Shown here piece by piece: positions 22,708 through 32,342 of a stretch of DNA of 64,000 bases (its first letter is position 1; each line of letters opens with the position of its first letter). The stretch comes from CAIYTF01 sp963664845. GTDB taxonomy: Bacteria; Bacteroidota; Ignavibacteria; Ignavibacteriales; Ignavibacteriaceae. The notes under the pieces were generated by a model. That model was not told where the DNA came from, searched no databases, and saw only the letters and a list, made by a program, of their open reading frames with translations. The DNA is taken from positions 3,410,001 to 3,474,000 of the forward strand of contig OY761615.1 of NCBI GenBank assembly GCA_963664845.1. The letters are read 5' to 3'. A program made the position numbers and the translations under genes.

Positions 22708-23793
22708 TCAGAATTTTGAAAAGGGTAAACTTACAGTGACGCTAATCCTTCCCGGTGGTTTACTCCGGATCATAAGCTTGCCATTATAAATGTTTACAAG
22801 TGTACTCGCGATTGAAAGCCCTATTCCGGCCCATGTGAGAGAAAATGGCATGTCTTCCCTGATATGGAGTGAATACAAAGTATTATTTTCCAATTCCAGG
22901 TCCGTTCTGCAATGGTTTTCGAGTTCCACGAAAAACGAATTTTCATACGTATAACTTTTAATGGTTATCGGTGTCTCCGGGGGGGAGTGCTTGCATGCAT
23001 TCTCTGCCAGTTCGCTTAAAATGATTCGCAGATGTTCTTCCGTCGCCGGTGCCGGTCCCTCCTTCAATTCGAAAACTATATGTTCCTGACGCATGTATTC
23101 CAAAGCGATGGTGAAGCACGTTTCATAAAGAATTGCAGTTGATGAAGTGACTCTGGCTTCTCTAAGCCGGGTTCTTGATCTGGCGCTTTTTCGAATAGCT
23201 TCACACTCAAGGTATTGCGAATATTTTTCTATAAAACGCAATAATTTTTTCCCTGCATCGGTAATGCGTTCAAGCAATTCCAAACAATCGTATGAGGCAA
23301 GGGTACGCCTTTTTTCTGCGAGTATTTCGGAAAAACCGAGTATTGCCACAAGTGGGGTTCGTAATTCATGAGAGAGCAGGTGGGAAATATTCTTCGTCGA
23401 TGGTGCAAAACTGTCATGAGAAACATTTTGTTTGTGTAATTGAAAGTTGATCGAAAGCAAAAATCTGTTCAGGTCAATTGGTATAATAATAAAATCATCA
23501 GCCCCCAACAGCGCAGCGTTTTGGATATCTATATTACTGTAGGAATAGGAGGTCAGTATAATTGGTACTCTTGCCGTGAAAAAGTATCGCCTCAATTTTT
23601 GCAGAAGTCCATATCTGATGTCATTTGGCGATTCAGATTCGCAAATAATCAGGTCCGGAATATATTCGCCGCTTAATGCCTGCTCGAAGAATGCCGAATC
23701 GGCAAATTGAACAATGAAACCATGCTTATTTAAAAGCTCCAGTAATAATTCCCGGGTCTTTGGTGAACTTTCAAAAACAAGAATTCTATGCAT
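22708..23793 (-). CDS. Histidine kinase with degenerate N-terminal receiver
   Basis: The 361-residue protein begins with a receiver-like domain (1-120) whose phosphoacceptor Asp is replaced by Glu52 (IICESESP). The acidic pocket is also changed (FESSP), and the conserved Lys is missing. A HisKA domain follows (His142 in LSHELRTP), then a HATPase domain with ELAENACKHS and GIGLSIAS. There are no membrane helices. The receiver probably works without phosphorylation, as a fixed-state or protein-binding domain. It lies 40 nt upstream of MCP module 1 and may be co-transcribed with it. Confidence 0.88.
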   Translation of the reverse strand: MHRILVFESSPKTRELLLELLNKHGFIVQFADSAFFEQALSGEYIPDLIICESESPNDIRYGLLQKLRRYFFTARVPIILTSYSYSNIDIQNAALLGADDFIIIPIDLNRFLLSINFQLHKQNVSHDSFAPSTKNISHLLSHELRTPLVAILGFSEILAEKRRTLASYDCLELLERITDAGKKLLRFIEKYSQYLECEAIRKSARSRTRLREARVTSSTAILYETCFTIALEYMRQEHIVFELKEGPAPATEEHLRIILSELAENACKHSPPETPITIKSYTYENSFFVELENHCRTDLELENNTLYSLHIREDMPFSLTWAGIGLSIASTLVNIYNGKLMIRSKPPGRISVTVSLPFSKF

Positions 23794-24480
23794 GAGAATA
23801 TCCGCTTCCGGCTAATCGACTTTTCATGAAGCGATGTAAGGTGGGTCTGGAACGAGAGATGGGTACGCGTATCAGCCATGCACTATTGAACAACCGTGTA
23901 CCGGGAACTTCAAACAAAAACTGATGAATTGCAACGCAAGCATTTCGTAAATACATGGACTGGAAACTCCTCTTTAACAAATCCTGTTATTAAAACTAAG
24001 ACACAATCACCAAATAGCAGACAAATGATTCAGAAAACATTCGAAATAATCAAGTCTACCTTATTAAAGAGTCCCAAACATATATTCCTCTTACTTTCGC
24101 AGAGGGTGGTTCTTGAGAGGTATGTTGATTAGTTACCATCCCACAGCGCATTGAAAGTGATCGCATCACTTTAGGCCGTAAAAAAGTATTATTTACCTTT
24201 GCCGCTAAGCTTGAATTTGTACTCAAAAACATCCGATATTTTTGATTAGCTTACCCTTAAGTTAATCTTTGCGCTTCCGGTTCTGTTGATCACAACGGAA
24301 AAAGTGAGCCAATAATGGGCGGCTGCTCAGAAAAATCGGGAAGTAAATTTATAAAATCGGCACGTGTATATTTTGACGAGTGGTATGAAATGTAAAAATG
24401 GTGGTGTGAATGAACATATAGTGATGTGAATAACATTCAGGATTTACCAACAATGCGTGATGGTGCAACTTGCCCATCGC
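23794..24480. other. 687-bp gap with no convincing gene
   Basis: The stretch separates two signalling genes on the same strand. A 78-codon open frame at 23896-24132 has no ribosome site and no family resemblance. The only structure noticed is the set of phased direct repeats at 24380-24437. A promoter for the downstream kinase/MCP/CheW unit is expected here. Confidence 0.55.
24380..24437. promoter_or_regulatory. Three phased direct repeats, candidate LytTR binding sites
   Basis: GTGGTATGAA (24380), GTGGTGTGAA (24401) and GTGATGTGAA (24421) recur at 21- and 20-bp intervals, about two helical turns. LytTR regulators bind tandem direct repeats spaced in this way. The site is beside a LytTR gene and upstream of the kinase/MCP/CheW unit. 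Confidence 0.4.
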
Positions 24481-25233
24481 TTAGAGAAGTATTTTTCGTT
24501 TCAGCTCAACGCTAAACTGCCGGCTTACCGCTAAAGGATAATCGTAATTATGCAGAAAAACTCTAAAACAGCTGTTATGCCATTTTTCAATTCTCGAAAT
24601 GTGGATTAAATTTATCAGGGCGGAACGATGAATTCGCAGAAAGTTATTTGGAGGGAGAAGGTCCACCCATTCTTTTAATAATTTTCGCGCTAAATATTTT
24701 TTCTTCTCAATTGAAAAGATGCTTGTGTAATTCCCCTCTGCGAGAATGCAGATAATATCTTTTATCATTAGTGATTTAAGAACTTCGCCCGTATTAAAAA
24801 ATATCAAATCATCAGGTTTGAATTCTCGGTGGATTGTATCTTGAGAAAAATTTGACAAAGCCCATTTCCTGTTTTTTAATCTGAGCCTTATGGATTGCAG
24901 AAGATCATCAATCTTAAATGGTTTGGTGAGGTAATCATCGGCACCTATGTTCATTCCCCGTCGCAGATCAGTCATTTCTGCTTTAGCAGTTAAGAAAATA
25001 AACGGAATATCGGCAGTTTTCTGTGTTTTCTTTAGTTCATGAAGTATCTTGTACCCGTCAACGTCAGGCAGCATTATATCGCAAATAATTAAATCCGGGT
25101 TTTCGGCTTTGGCTTTTACCAGGCCGTTCTTCCCTGTATTGGCAGTTATATAATCATAAGCATTTTTCCGAAGCAAAAACGAGATTTTATCACATAGGCT
25201 TTTGTCATCTTCAATAACCAGAATTTTATACAT
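24481..25233 (-). CDS. LytTR-family response regulator
   Basis: The 250-residue protein has a receiver domain (1-120; Asp52 in ICDIMLPD; Lys in LTKPFK) and a C-terminal LytTR DNA-binding domain (about 150-250) with DIICILAEGNYTSIF and FLRIHRSALINL. It lies 22 nt after the PAS-rich kinase at 25256-28063, its likely partner. LytTR proteins bind direct repeats as dimers and activate transcription. Confidence 0.94.
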   Translation of the reverse strand: MYKILVIEDDKSLCDKISFLLRKNAYDYITANTGKNGLVKAKAENPDLIICDIMLPDVDGYKILHELKKTQKTADIPFIFLTAKAEMTDLRRGMNIGADDYLTKPFKIDDLLQSIRLRLKNRKWALSNFSQDTIHREFKPDDLIFFNTGEVLKSLMIKDIICILAEGNYTSIFSIEKKKYLARKLLKEWVDLLPPNNFLRIHRSALINLIHISRIEKWHNSCFRVFLHNYDYPLAVSRQFSVELKRKILL

Positions 25234-25255
25234 GCGAATAATTCCTAATAATCAT

Positions 25256-28063
25256 TTAAATATAAGGCATTTGTAAAGTGACCGTCGTGCCAGAATTTAG
25301 TTTGCTTTTAATCATAATCTGACCATTTAATCTCTCAATTGATCTTTTAGCAATTGCCAAACCCAAGCCCGAACCTGAAATATTCCCTGCATTATCTGCC
25401 CTGAAGAAGGGCGCGAAAATATGGTGCATATCTTTTTTTGAAATTCCACATCCTCTGTCTTTAACAATACAGTAAACAGAGGAACTGTTTCTTTTAATAT
25501 ACACAGTAATGGCTTTTCCAGCCACAGAATATTTTACGGCATTTATAAAAATATTGCCAAAAATCCGTCTGTACAATTTTTCGTTTGTTGCAGTAAACAT
25601 TTTATTGGTCTTGCAGATGAGCTGAACCGTTCCGGCGTAGTGGTGTGACGCTTGAACTTCTTCCATTATTTGTTTTGTCAAACTCACCAGATCGGTTCGT
25701 TTCAGCTCCATTGGCGTTCTTTCCAAATCGGTTCTGTTTAATGATATTACATCGTCTAAGAGATCGGTAAGGTAACTGACCGAGCGTTTCATCGATCGGA
25801 ATAAATCTGCTTTTTCTTTCTTCGTCGCCTGGTCGGAGTAGCGTTCCAGCAGTTCCGCAGAAAGTGAAATTGTGGCTAAAGGAGTTCTATATTCATGCGA
25901 AACCATCGAAACAAATTTTGACTTAAGGGAATTCAATTCCTTTTCTTTGATTAGTGCTTCTTTTATCAGGTGCTCAGATTGTTTCTGCTTTTGAATTTCC
26001 TCTTGAAGTTGCAGATTAACATTTTTAAGTTCGTCAGTGCGCTCTTTTATCAGATCTTCAAGGTGGAGCTGATAACTTTGAATTTTTGATTCCGAATGTT
26101 TTCTTTCCGTAATATCATGGAGGGCAACCACTAGTCCATATGGTGTGCCATCAGTCCTGCGAAGAACATCACCATTTACTTCGAAGATTATTTCTTTTCC
26201 TCCGCTGATGATAATGGGCAATTCGATACTTCCGATGTTTGAAATCATACGCTGCTTTATATATCGTTCGGCTCGTTCACGTTCATCGTTCCGGACGAAT
26301 GATATAATGTTTTGCCCAATAAAGAGTGAGGTTTTCTGGCTGCTCCAAGGTTCGAATCTTTCTTTGTTGATAAATTGAATATTCCCATTCATGTCGGTCA
26401 ACAAAATTAATTCTGCAACTGTGTCAACAAGCTTTCTATATAACTCTTCACTTCTCTGCAGAGCCTGTTCCGTTTTTTTGAGATCTGATATGTCGGTAAA
26501 CGCTGCAATAATGCAATATTGGTTTTTGTATTGGATATATTGTATTGAAAGCAGTCCGGTTAAACACTTGCCGGTTTTTGTGCGGATGATTGTTTCCCGG
26601 TTTTTTAATGTTTCATTACGAAGCAGGGTTTTGCGTAATAAATATTTTTCTTCTGGAGTCTGAAATAAAAGAAGATCCGACGCGAATTTGCCGATGAGCT
26701 CTTTTCGGGAGAATTCAAGAAGTTGTTCAGCTCTTTCGTTTATTTCCAAAAACTGTCCTTCAGAGAAGTTAACAATGGAAATAGCTACCGGGCTGTTGTG
26801 GAAAGCAGTCATAAAATTTTCCTGAGTGATTTTAAGTTCTTCTTCAATTTGCTTCCGTTCAGTAATATTGCGGTTGCTTCCCCGTCGACCAAGCCATTTA
26901 CCGTCTTGTGAATAAACAGACTGACATTCGTGTGCTATCCAAACAAGCTTCTTTTCCTTTGATATAAGACAAAAGTCAAATGAACAGGGGTCAGCGTATT
27001 CACTATTTCGCATGCTTAGGTGTTGTGAAATTATTTGATTGTAAGCAGGGTGGGTGATCAGAAGCATTAGCTCTGGTTCGTTCATAAAGTCTTCTGGTTT
27101 ATAACCGGTTATCCGTTCGCAGGAAGGAGAAACATAGATGTATTGGCCATCTGCCCCCCGCCAATATTCCCAGTCATAAGTAAAATTCGCGATGGTTTGA
27201 TATTTTTCTTCGCTCAGCTTAAGTGCCTCAATTGCTGTTAGATATTGTGTAATATCACATACAACAGTCAAGCGCAGACTAACCTTTTCAGGGGGTGAAA
27301 GCTTGTGCACGGTGAGATTAACATATAGTATTGAGCCGTCTTTTCGTGCATGCCGGACAGATAATTTTCTCAAAATGGCTGTATGTTGTGGCGGAGGTGA
27401 TTGCAGCATGTCTGGGATATCTTCCGGGGGATGAATCTCCATTATGGTCTTGGAAAGAAATTCCGCTCTGGTATAACCATAGAGGTCCAACGCTTTTTTA
27501 TTAACATCCACAAGGTGAAGAGTAATTGCATCATACAAAAACATCGGTACGGGATGATTATTGAAAGAATCCTGGTTCTTATTTATGAACTCAATAGTGT
27601 GACTGGTTTGAGCTTGCTCTTTTGTTCGATAAAAGGAAAGTTGAACCTCGGTCGGGTTTTGTGCCGGGATCAAGGTGGAGACCATGTCGAGAAATATAGT
27701 TGTACCGTTTTTGCGGTGGAGAGTATGACGTGTGGGTAGAGTGCCTGAACTTTTCAGGAAAGCATGAAACACCTCCTTATCGGGAAACACGTTTGCAACT
27801 GCATCGATCTCCCATATTTTCTTCCCCGGGAACTCATTTTGTGTAGTTCCAATCAAATCACTAAATGCGCGGTTGACAGCAAGAATTTCACCACTTTCTA
27901 TACTGACCATCAGTATTCCTTCGCTGACTGATTCAAGCAACGAGCGGAAACGATCTTCATACGCCTTGTGAAGCAACACGGTGCTTTCAAGTTCGGCAGC
28001 TTTGGCGCTGAGTATATTGAGTGCTTCCCTCAGTTGTTGTTTTGTCCGTTTGTCGCTGTGCAT
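25256..28063 (-). CDS. Cytoplasmic multi-PAS sensor histidine kinase
   Basis: The 935-residue protein has no membrane helix. About five PAS domains cover residues 35-650, recognisable from repeats such as ILAVNRAFSDLIG, LVDVNKKALDLYGY, YVSPSCERITGY, EINERAEQLLEFS and IQFINKERFEPW. A coiled coil, HisKA (VSMVSHEYRTP) and HATPase (KDRGCGIS, GSGLGLAIAKRS) follow. PAS arrays sense redox state, small ligands or light through bound cofactors; which applies is not visible. It is upstream of and close to the LytTR regulator gene. Confidence 0.94.
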   Translation of the reverse strand: MHSDKRTKQQLREALNILSAKAAELESTVLLHKAYEDRFRSLLESVSEGILMVSIESGEILAVNRAFSDLIGTTQNEFPGKKIWEIDAVANVFPDKEVFHAFLKSSGTLPTRHTLHRKNGTTIFLDMVSTLIPAQNPTEVQLSFYRTKEQAQTSHTIEFINKNQDSFNNHPVPMFLYDAITLHLVDVNKKALDLYGYTRAEFLSKTIMEIHPPEDIPDMLQSPPPQHTAILRKLSVRHARKDGSILYVNLTVHKLSPPEKVSLRLTVVCDITQYLTAIEALKLSEEKYQTIANFTYDWEYWRGADGQYIYVSPSCERITGYKPEDFMNEPELMLLITHPAYNQIISQHLSMRNSEYADPCSFDFCLISKEKKLVWIAHECQSVYSQDGKWLGRRGSNRNITERKQIEEELKITQENFMTAFHNSPVAISIVNFSEGQFLEINERAEQLLEFSRKELIGKFASDLLLFQTPEEKYLLRKTLLRNETLKNRETIIRTKTGKCLTGLLSIQYIQYKNQYCIIAAFTDISDLKKTEQALQRSEELYRKLVDTVAELILLTDMNGNIQFINKERFEPWSSQKTSLFIGQNIISFVRNDERERAERYIKQRMISNIGSIELPIIISGGKEIIFEVNGDVLRRTDGTPYGLVVALHDITERKHSESKIQSYQLHLEDLIKERTDELKNVNLQLQEEIQKQKQSEHLIKEALIKEKELNSLKSKFVSMVSHEYRTPLATISLSAELLERYSDQATKKEKADLFRSMKRSVSYLTDLLDDVISLNRTDLERTPMELKRTDLVSLTKQIMEEVQASHHYAGTVQLICKTNKMFTATNEKLYRRIFGNIFINAVKYSVAGKAITVYIKRNSSSVYCIVKDRGCGISKKDMHHIFAPFFRADNAGNISGSGLGLAIAKRSIERLNGQIMIKSKLNSGTTVTLQMPYI

Positions 28064-28409
28064 ATGAGGTGTAAGGCGTTGGTTTGTGTATTACTGAAGC
28101 GCGGTGTTATCCGAAATGACAGGAATAAAATATATTTAGAAATAGAATGCATAATGTAGCTCCGACTATTTTAGGTGTTGTGTGCTCCGAAGCACATGTC
28201 AAAATCAAAAAAATGTTATCGCTATTCTGTTAACAGGAGTTTTTTTAGTGAACGCAATTTTATCTTTGACCAGTATGATAATAGCGGATAAAAAAACTGC
28301 CCGGGGGTCGTGACCGGGCAGCATGTGTACTGTGGGGAGATCAGTGGGGGGGAATAAGAGTACAGTACACAAAATCAAACCGCTTTGCGCTGTGTAAAGC
28401 TCTTGTCGT
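28064..28409. other. Gap with terminator and promoter region
   Basis: The 346-bp gap holds the terminator of the upstream cheW unit (28290-28321) and presumably the promoter of the PAS kinase. Nothing else is recognised. Confidence 0.5.
28290..28321 (-). terminator. Rho-independent terminator of CheW module 2
   Basis: Eight perfect pairs CTGCCCGG (28297-28304) and CCGGGCAG (28314-28321) with a 9-nt loop, followed on the minus strand by TTTTTTT. It is about 90 nt after the cheW stop at 28410. Confidence 0.88.
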
Positions 28410-28898
28410 CTATACCTGGGTTTCTCCGAGCAATGATCTCTCTTCGTCTACCAGTACTTTTTCCAGATCAAGAAGCAATAACAATCGGTCTTCCAGTTTT
28501 CCAACACCGGTAATGTATTCGGAGTTAATTCCGGTTACCATGTGTGGAGGAGGTTCCGTGATGTTGGCAGGTATACGAAGTACTTCGTTAACTGCATCAA
28601 CAATAAAACCAACCGTTCGTTCAGAAATCTCAACGATGATGATGCGGGTGTCTTTATTGAATTCAGCGCGGGGCATACCCATCCTGGTGCGTAGATCTAT
28701 CACCGGGATAACTCTGCCACGAAGATTGATCACTCCTTCGATGAAATCAGGTGAATTTGGCACTTTGGTTATATGTGTCATTTTATTGATTTCCTGAACC
28801 CTCAGAATGTCAACGCCGAATTCCTCCACTCCAATGTTGAAGCTCACCAACTGAAGAATTTCGGATGTGTCTTTTTTTGCGTTTTGTATTTCGGTCAT
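28410..28898 (-). CDS. cheW: CheW-like coupling protein (module 2)
   Basis: The 162-residue single-domain CheW is very similar to that at 20056-20571, sharing the segments EVLRIPANITEPPPHM-type and RVIPVIDLR. It is 12 nt downstream of MCP module 2 and followed by a strong terminator. The receptor-CheW pair is thus a self-contained unit duplicated in this cluster. Confidence 0.95.
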   Translation of the reverse strand: MTEIQNAKKDTSEILQLVSFNIGVEEFGVDILRVQEINKMTHITKVPNSPDFIEGVINLRGRVIPVIDLRTRMGMPRAEFNKDTRIIIVEISERTVGFIVDAVNEVLRIPANITEPPPHMVTGINSEYITGVGKLEDRLLLLLDLEKVLVDEERSLLGETQV

Positions 28899-28910
28899 GA
28901 TTCTGTTTCT

Positions 28911-31028
28911 TTATGCTTTGATATACTTGGTGTTTTTCCGTGCTGACAAATGGCTGGACGTGTCCATTGAGCCTCTTCCGCTGCCCTGCAGTTTGAAACG
29001 ACTGATCAAACTTTCCAGATTATCCGTCAAACGGTTCAAATCTTCGGCCGCACGGGCAATTTGCGATGTGCCGGCTGCAGATTCATGAGTTACGCTGCTG
29101 ATGTTTTCAATATTCTTGCTGATCTGTTCTGCGGTTGATGATTGTTCTTCGCTGGTTGCTGCTACCTGATTTACCAGGTCAGCAACGGCGTTATTCATAT
29201 CCAGAATTTGCATCAGGGCATCGGCAACTTCTTCAGTCAGCACCATGCCTTGTTTTACTGATTCGTCTGCTTCTTCCATTGACCGGTCAGCTTCTTTGGC
29301 TTCTCTCTGAACCGTCTTAATAGTATCGGCAATTTCTTTTGTGGCCTTGGTGGTGCGTTCGGCTAATTTTCTCACTTCATCAGCCACTACTGCAAAACCT
29401 CTGCCTTGTTCACCGGCTCTTGCAGCCTCAATAGCGGCATTAAGCGCAAGGAGGTTGGTCTGGTCAGCAATGTCATCAATCACCTGAGTAATTTCACCAA
29501 TTTGATCTGTCTTTTGTGCAAGCGACGTAATGATCTTGCCGGTCTCTCTTGTTGAGCTGACGATCCTATCCATTCCACGTTTGGTCTCTTCAATTTTCCG
29601 GGTACCGTTCTTGGTGCTTTCGCTTGCCAATTTTGATTTTTCGGCAGCAACTCCGGCATTTCTTGCTGATTCGAGAATGGTTTTTGTCATTTGTTCAACG
29701 GCTGCTGCAATTTCAGAAGATTGAGCGCTCTGCTCTTGTGCGCCGGCTGCCATCTCTTCCGAACTGGAAGAAATCTGGGTTGCAGCGCTCGCGGTTGCCT
29801 GAACTGCTGTTGAAACGTCTGACAGCGCGCTAACAAAAGAATCTGCCAGTTCATTGATGCTCTTCTTCATGAGCTGGTGGTCACCTTTGTATTCCTTTAC
29901 CATTCGTGCTGTAAGATCCCCGGTAGCCAGGGTAGCAAGCACATCGGAGCCGTCGTTAATGGGGAGGATGACAGCATCAAGTGTGGAGTTGATCCCGGCA
30001 ACTATATCGCGGTAGCCACCGTTAAATTTGGATTCGCTGCCACGGGTGGAGAGTTTTCCTTCAACTCCGGCCTCGGTAAGCATATTAACTTCTGCAACCA
30101 GATCACGTAGGGTAGCAGAGATTGAATTCAATGCAGGTCCAAGGGCATCTTCTTTGTCAAACACCGGGATTGACACAGAAACATCTCCGTTTGCAATTTG
30201 GTGCATTCCTCCTGCAAGGGCATCAAGCTGTTCTGCCACTTTATCAACCGTTTTGGCCATCATTCCAATTTCATCCTCGCAGTCAACATCAGCGCGGGCT
30301 TTTACGTGTCCCTTTGCAAGTTCCTCAGCCATTTTCAAGACTTTGGTAACCGGCGTATTAATAACATTCGTGATATACAGCCCCAAACCGCCGGCCAGTA
30401 TAACACCAACAAAAAGCAGCGTAATCAGGGTGCTTGATGCTGATTCAGCGGTGGCGATGTTTTCGTCACGGGTTTTCTTTCCTTCTGCTTCGCAATTCTT
30501 TGTGATCTTTTCGATAAGTGCATCTGTAGCACTGCCGATGGTGAAAAACTTTCCGGTTATTTCAGCCAGTGCTTCAGACGTTTTATGGGCTCGCATGAGT
30601 TCCATATAATAGACGAATCTGGCATCGTAGTCCTTAAGTAAACCTGTAAGCTCTTGATATTGATCCAAGTCACTCTTCTCGGTCAGTGTTTCTCCATACA
30701 ATTTCATGTTTTTCTGGATATCCTGCGAGTTAGCGTTAAATGTTTGCATGCTCTGGTCCAATACCCCTGCGAACTTTGTGTCATCCGTTTCCTGCAGGGC
30801 TGCCAGCGCGACAGTTCTTACCAAAATACGGGTTTGAAAAAATGTCTTTGATGCTCTTCCAATGTATGCTATGGGAAGCGCTGCTTTTTCGTAAAGAAAA
30901 GTGTCTCTTTCCTGAAGGGTTTTTGTTTTGGAGATTCCAACGAAGCCGATGATGCCGGCGATTAAAGCTACAAGCCCGAAACTGAGCAAAAGCTTTGATT
31001 TCACCTTAAGATTTACAAACCACTGCAT
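28911..31028 (-). CDS. Methyl-accepting chemotaxis protein (module 2)
   Basis: The 705-residue receptor has an N-terminal helix (10-30), a periplasmic four-helix-type sensor domain, a second helix (about 195-217), a HAMP domain, further HAMP-like units (around VINTPVTKVLKMAEELAKG and LATLATGDLTARM), and a signalling domain nearly identical in protein sequence to module 1. The sensor domain is much less similar, so the two receptors probably answer to different signals. AAAGGA precedes the start codon. Confidence 0.95.
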   Translation of the reverse strand: MQWFVNLKVKSKLLLSFGLVALIAGIIGFVGISKTKTLQERDTFLYEKAALPIAYIGRASKTFFQTRILVRTVALAALQETDDTKFAGVLDQSMQTFNANSQDIQKNMKLYGETLTEKSDLDQYQELTGLLKDYDARFVYYMELMRAHKTSEALAEITGKFFTIGSATDALIEKITKNCEAEGKKTRDENIATAESASSTLITLLFVGVILAGGLGLYITNVINTPVTKVLKMAEELAKGHVKARADVDCEDEIGMMAKTVDKVAEQLDALAGGMHQIANGDVSVSIPVFDKEDALGPALNSISATLRDLVAEVNMLTEAGVEGKLSTRGSESKFNGGYRDIVAGINSTLDAVILPINDGSDVLATLATGDLTARMVKEYKGDHQLMKKSINELADSFVSALSDVSTAVQATASAATQISSSSEEMAAGAQEQSAQSSEIAAAVEQMTKTILESARNAGVAAEKSKLASESTKNGTRKIEETKRGMDRIVSSTRETGKIITSLAQKTDQIGEITQVIDDIADQTNLLALNAAIEAARAGEQGRGFAVVADEVRKLAERTTKATKEIADTIKTVQREAKEADRSMEEADESVKQGMVLTEEVADALMQILDMNNAVADLVNQVAATSEEQSSTAEQISKNIENISSVTHESAAGTSQIARAAEDLNRLTDNLESLISRFKLQGSGRGSMDTSSHLSARKNTKYIKA

Positions 31029-31327
31029 GTTTGCGTCCTTTTTTTTTTGATTTTTAGATTTTTTAATACGAGGCAGTCGGGATATTACTGTTAAAACTTT
31101 GCCGACCGACTCTGTGTAATAGCAGATTCCAAAGTTTTAACATGTACGTATTTGGTATATAAAGATAGCTGTCAGTTGGTGATCGGCTATTCTTATAAGA
31201 CTTTAGCGTTTCTTATCTGTATTATCGAAGAGGGTTTAATAAATATAACCATATTGCGATGAGCGCTAAGAATTGTCGACTAGCGCGGCAATAATCAGAC
31301 GAACGTGAAGGTGAGGGATGTGAAAGG
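31029..31327. other. Intergenic region before MCP module 2
   Basis: About 300 bp containing a T-run before the MCP ribosome site. The promoter of the MCP/CheW unit should be here. I see no gene, terminator hairpin or repeat. Confidence 0.45.
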
Positions 31328-32101
31328 CTAGATACTCAGTTCTTCTTTCAGCGAAACGGCAGCGCGTTCGCTCACAATAAAATCCTGGTTTATGTATTTC
31401 ATGTATACTTTGAAAGATCGTTTAAACCAGTTTTCGATTTTATCAATATACTCGAGGTTTACCAGAGTTGAACGGTGTATCCGGAAAAATTTCTTCGGCG
31501 GGAGCGCTTTTTCCCAGTCACCAAGAAGACGCCGAATATAAAGCTTTTGCCCTGAGGTAAGGTAAATGTTGGTATAATCACCATCAGCTGAAATAGCAAC
31601 GATATCACGTATTTTTAAATAATGGGGACTCTTTGCATCGGTGAGCATAATGTTTTGTTCGTAGGTTAGCCTGGTTTCGGTTTCAGCTACCTGTTGTGGT
31701 TCCGCCGTGGAAGCAGCCTTAAGAACCTTAATTCGTTCAAGGCGTGCATAGATTGCGCTGATTAGTTCTTTTACCCGGTAGGGCTTTGTTATATAATCAT
31801 CAGCACCCAAAGCCATACCATGCCTGATATCGGATGACCCGGCTACAGCTGTCAGAAAAAGGAAGGGTATCTGTTTGGTGCTCTCATCTTCGGATAATTG
31901 TCTGAGCACCTGAAAACCGTCCATTCCAGGCATCATGATATCACAGAGGATTATATCAGGCCGCAATGTGCCTGCCAGTTGAATTCCTGAATTCCCTTCG
32001 GCGGCAGTAAATACTTCAAATCCGGCATAGGTAAGAACTTCGGAAAGATTTTTAACTATTTGAATATCATCATCAATTACTAATATTTTAATTTTTGCCA
32101 T
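31328..32101 (-). CDS. LytTR-family response regulator (second)
   Basis: From the ATG at 32101 the protein has 257 residues: a receiver (Asp54 in ILCDIMMPG; Lys in TKPYR) and a LytTR domain with DIVAISADGDYTNIYLT and FFRIHRSTLVNLEYI. A GTG at 32146 would add 15 residues with no function visible. It lies downstream of the receiver-kinase hybrid at 32343-33626 and is built like the regulator at 24481-25233. It is a plausible transcriptional output of the chemosensory cluster. Confidence 0.93.
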   Translation of the reverse strand: MAKIKILVIDDDIQIVKNLSEVLTYAGFEVFTAAEGNSGIQLAGTLRPDIILCDIMMPGMDGFQVLRQLSEDESTKQIPFLFLTAVAGSSDIRHGMALGADDYITKPYRVKELISAIYARLERIKVLKAASTAEPQQVAETETRLTYEQNIMLTDAKSPHYLKIRDIVAISADGDYTNIYLTSGQKLYIRRLLGDWEKALPPKKFFRIHRSTLVNLEYIDKIENWFKRSFKVYMKYINQDFIVSERAAVSLKEELSI

Positions 32102-32342
32102 GGTATGTAAATGTAATTTAACAAAAGTGGTGGTTTGACTGCTCACGATTTTGGAGATTGCTGAAGCAGGAGTACTACTCGTAACGTCTGAACAGAATGG
32201 TCCCTAACTTGAATCCAAATAAGACGTGCACTATGCCGGGACAATCCTTTCGTAATAGTGCGCGTTTGCGAAAAAAAGAGCCGTCCCCTCTCATCAAAAT
32301 TTTCAGGACAGAAACTCAGCAAATGTGCCGTAATAATGGTTT

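Noticed and set aside
23896..24132. 78-residue frame in the 687-bp gap
   Set aside because: Polar, featureless sequence without ribosome site or partner; treated as chance.
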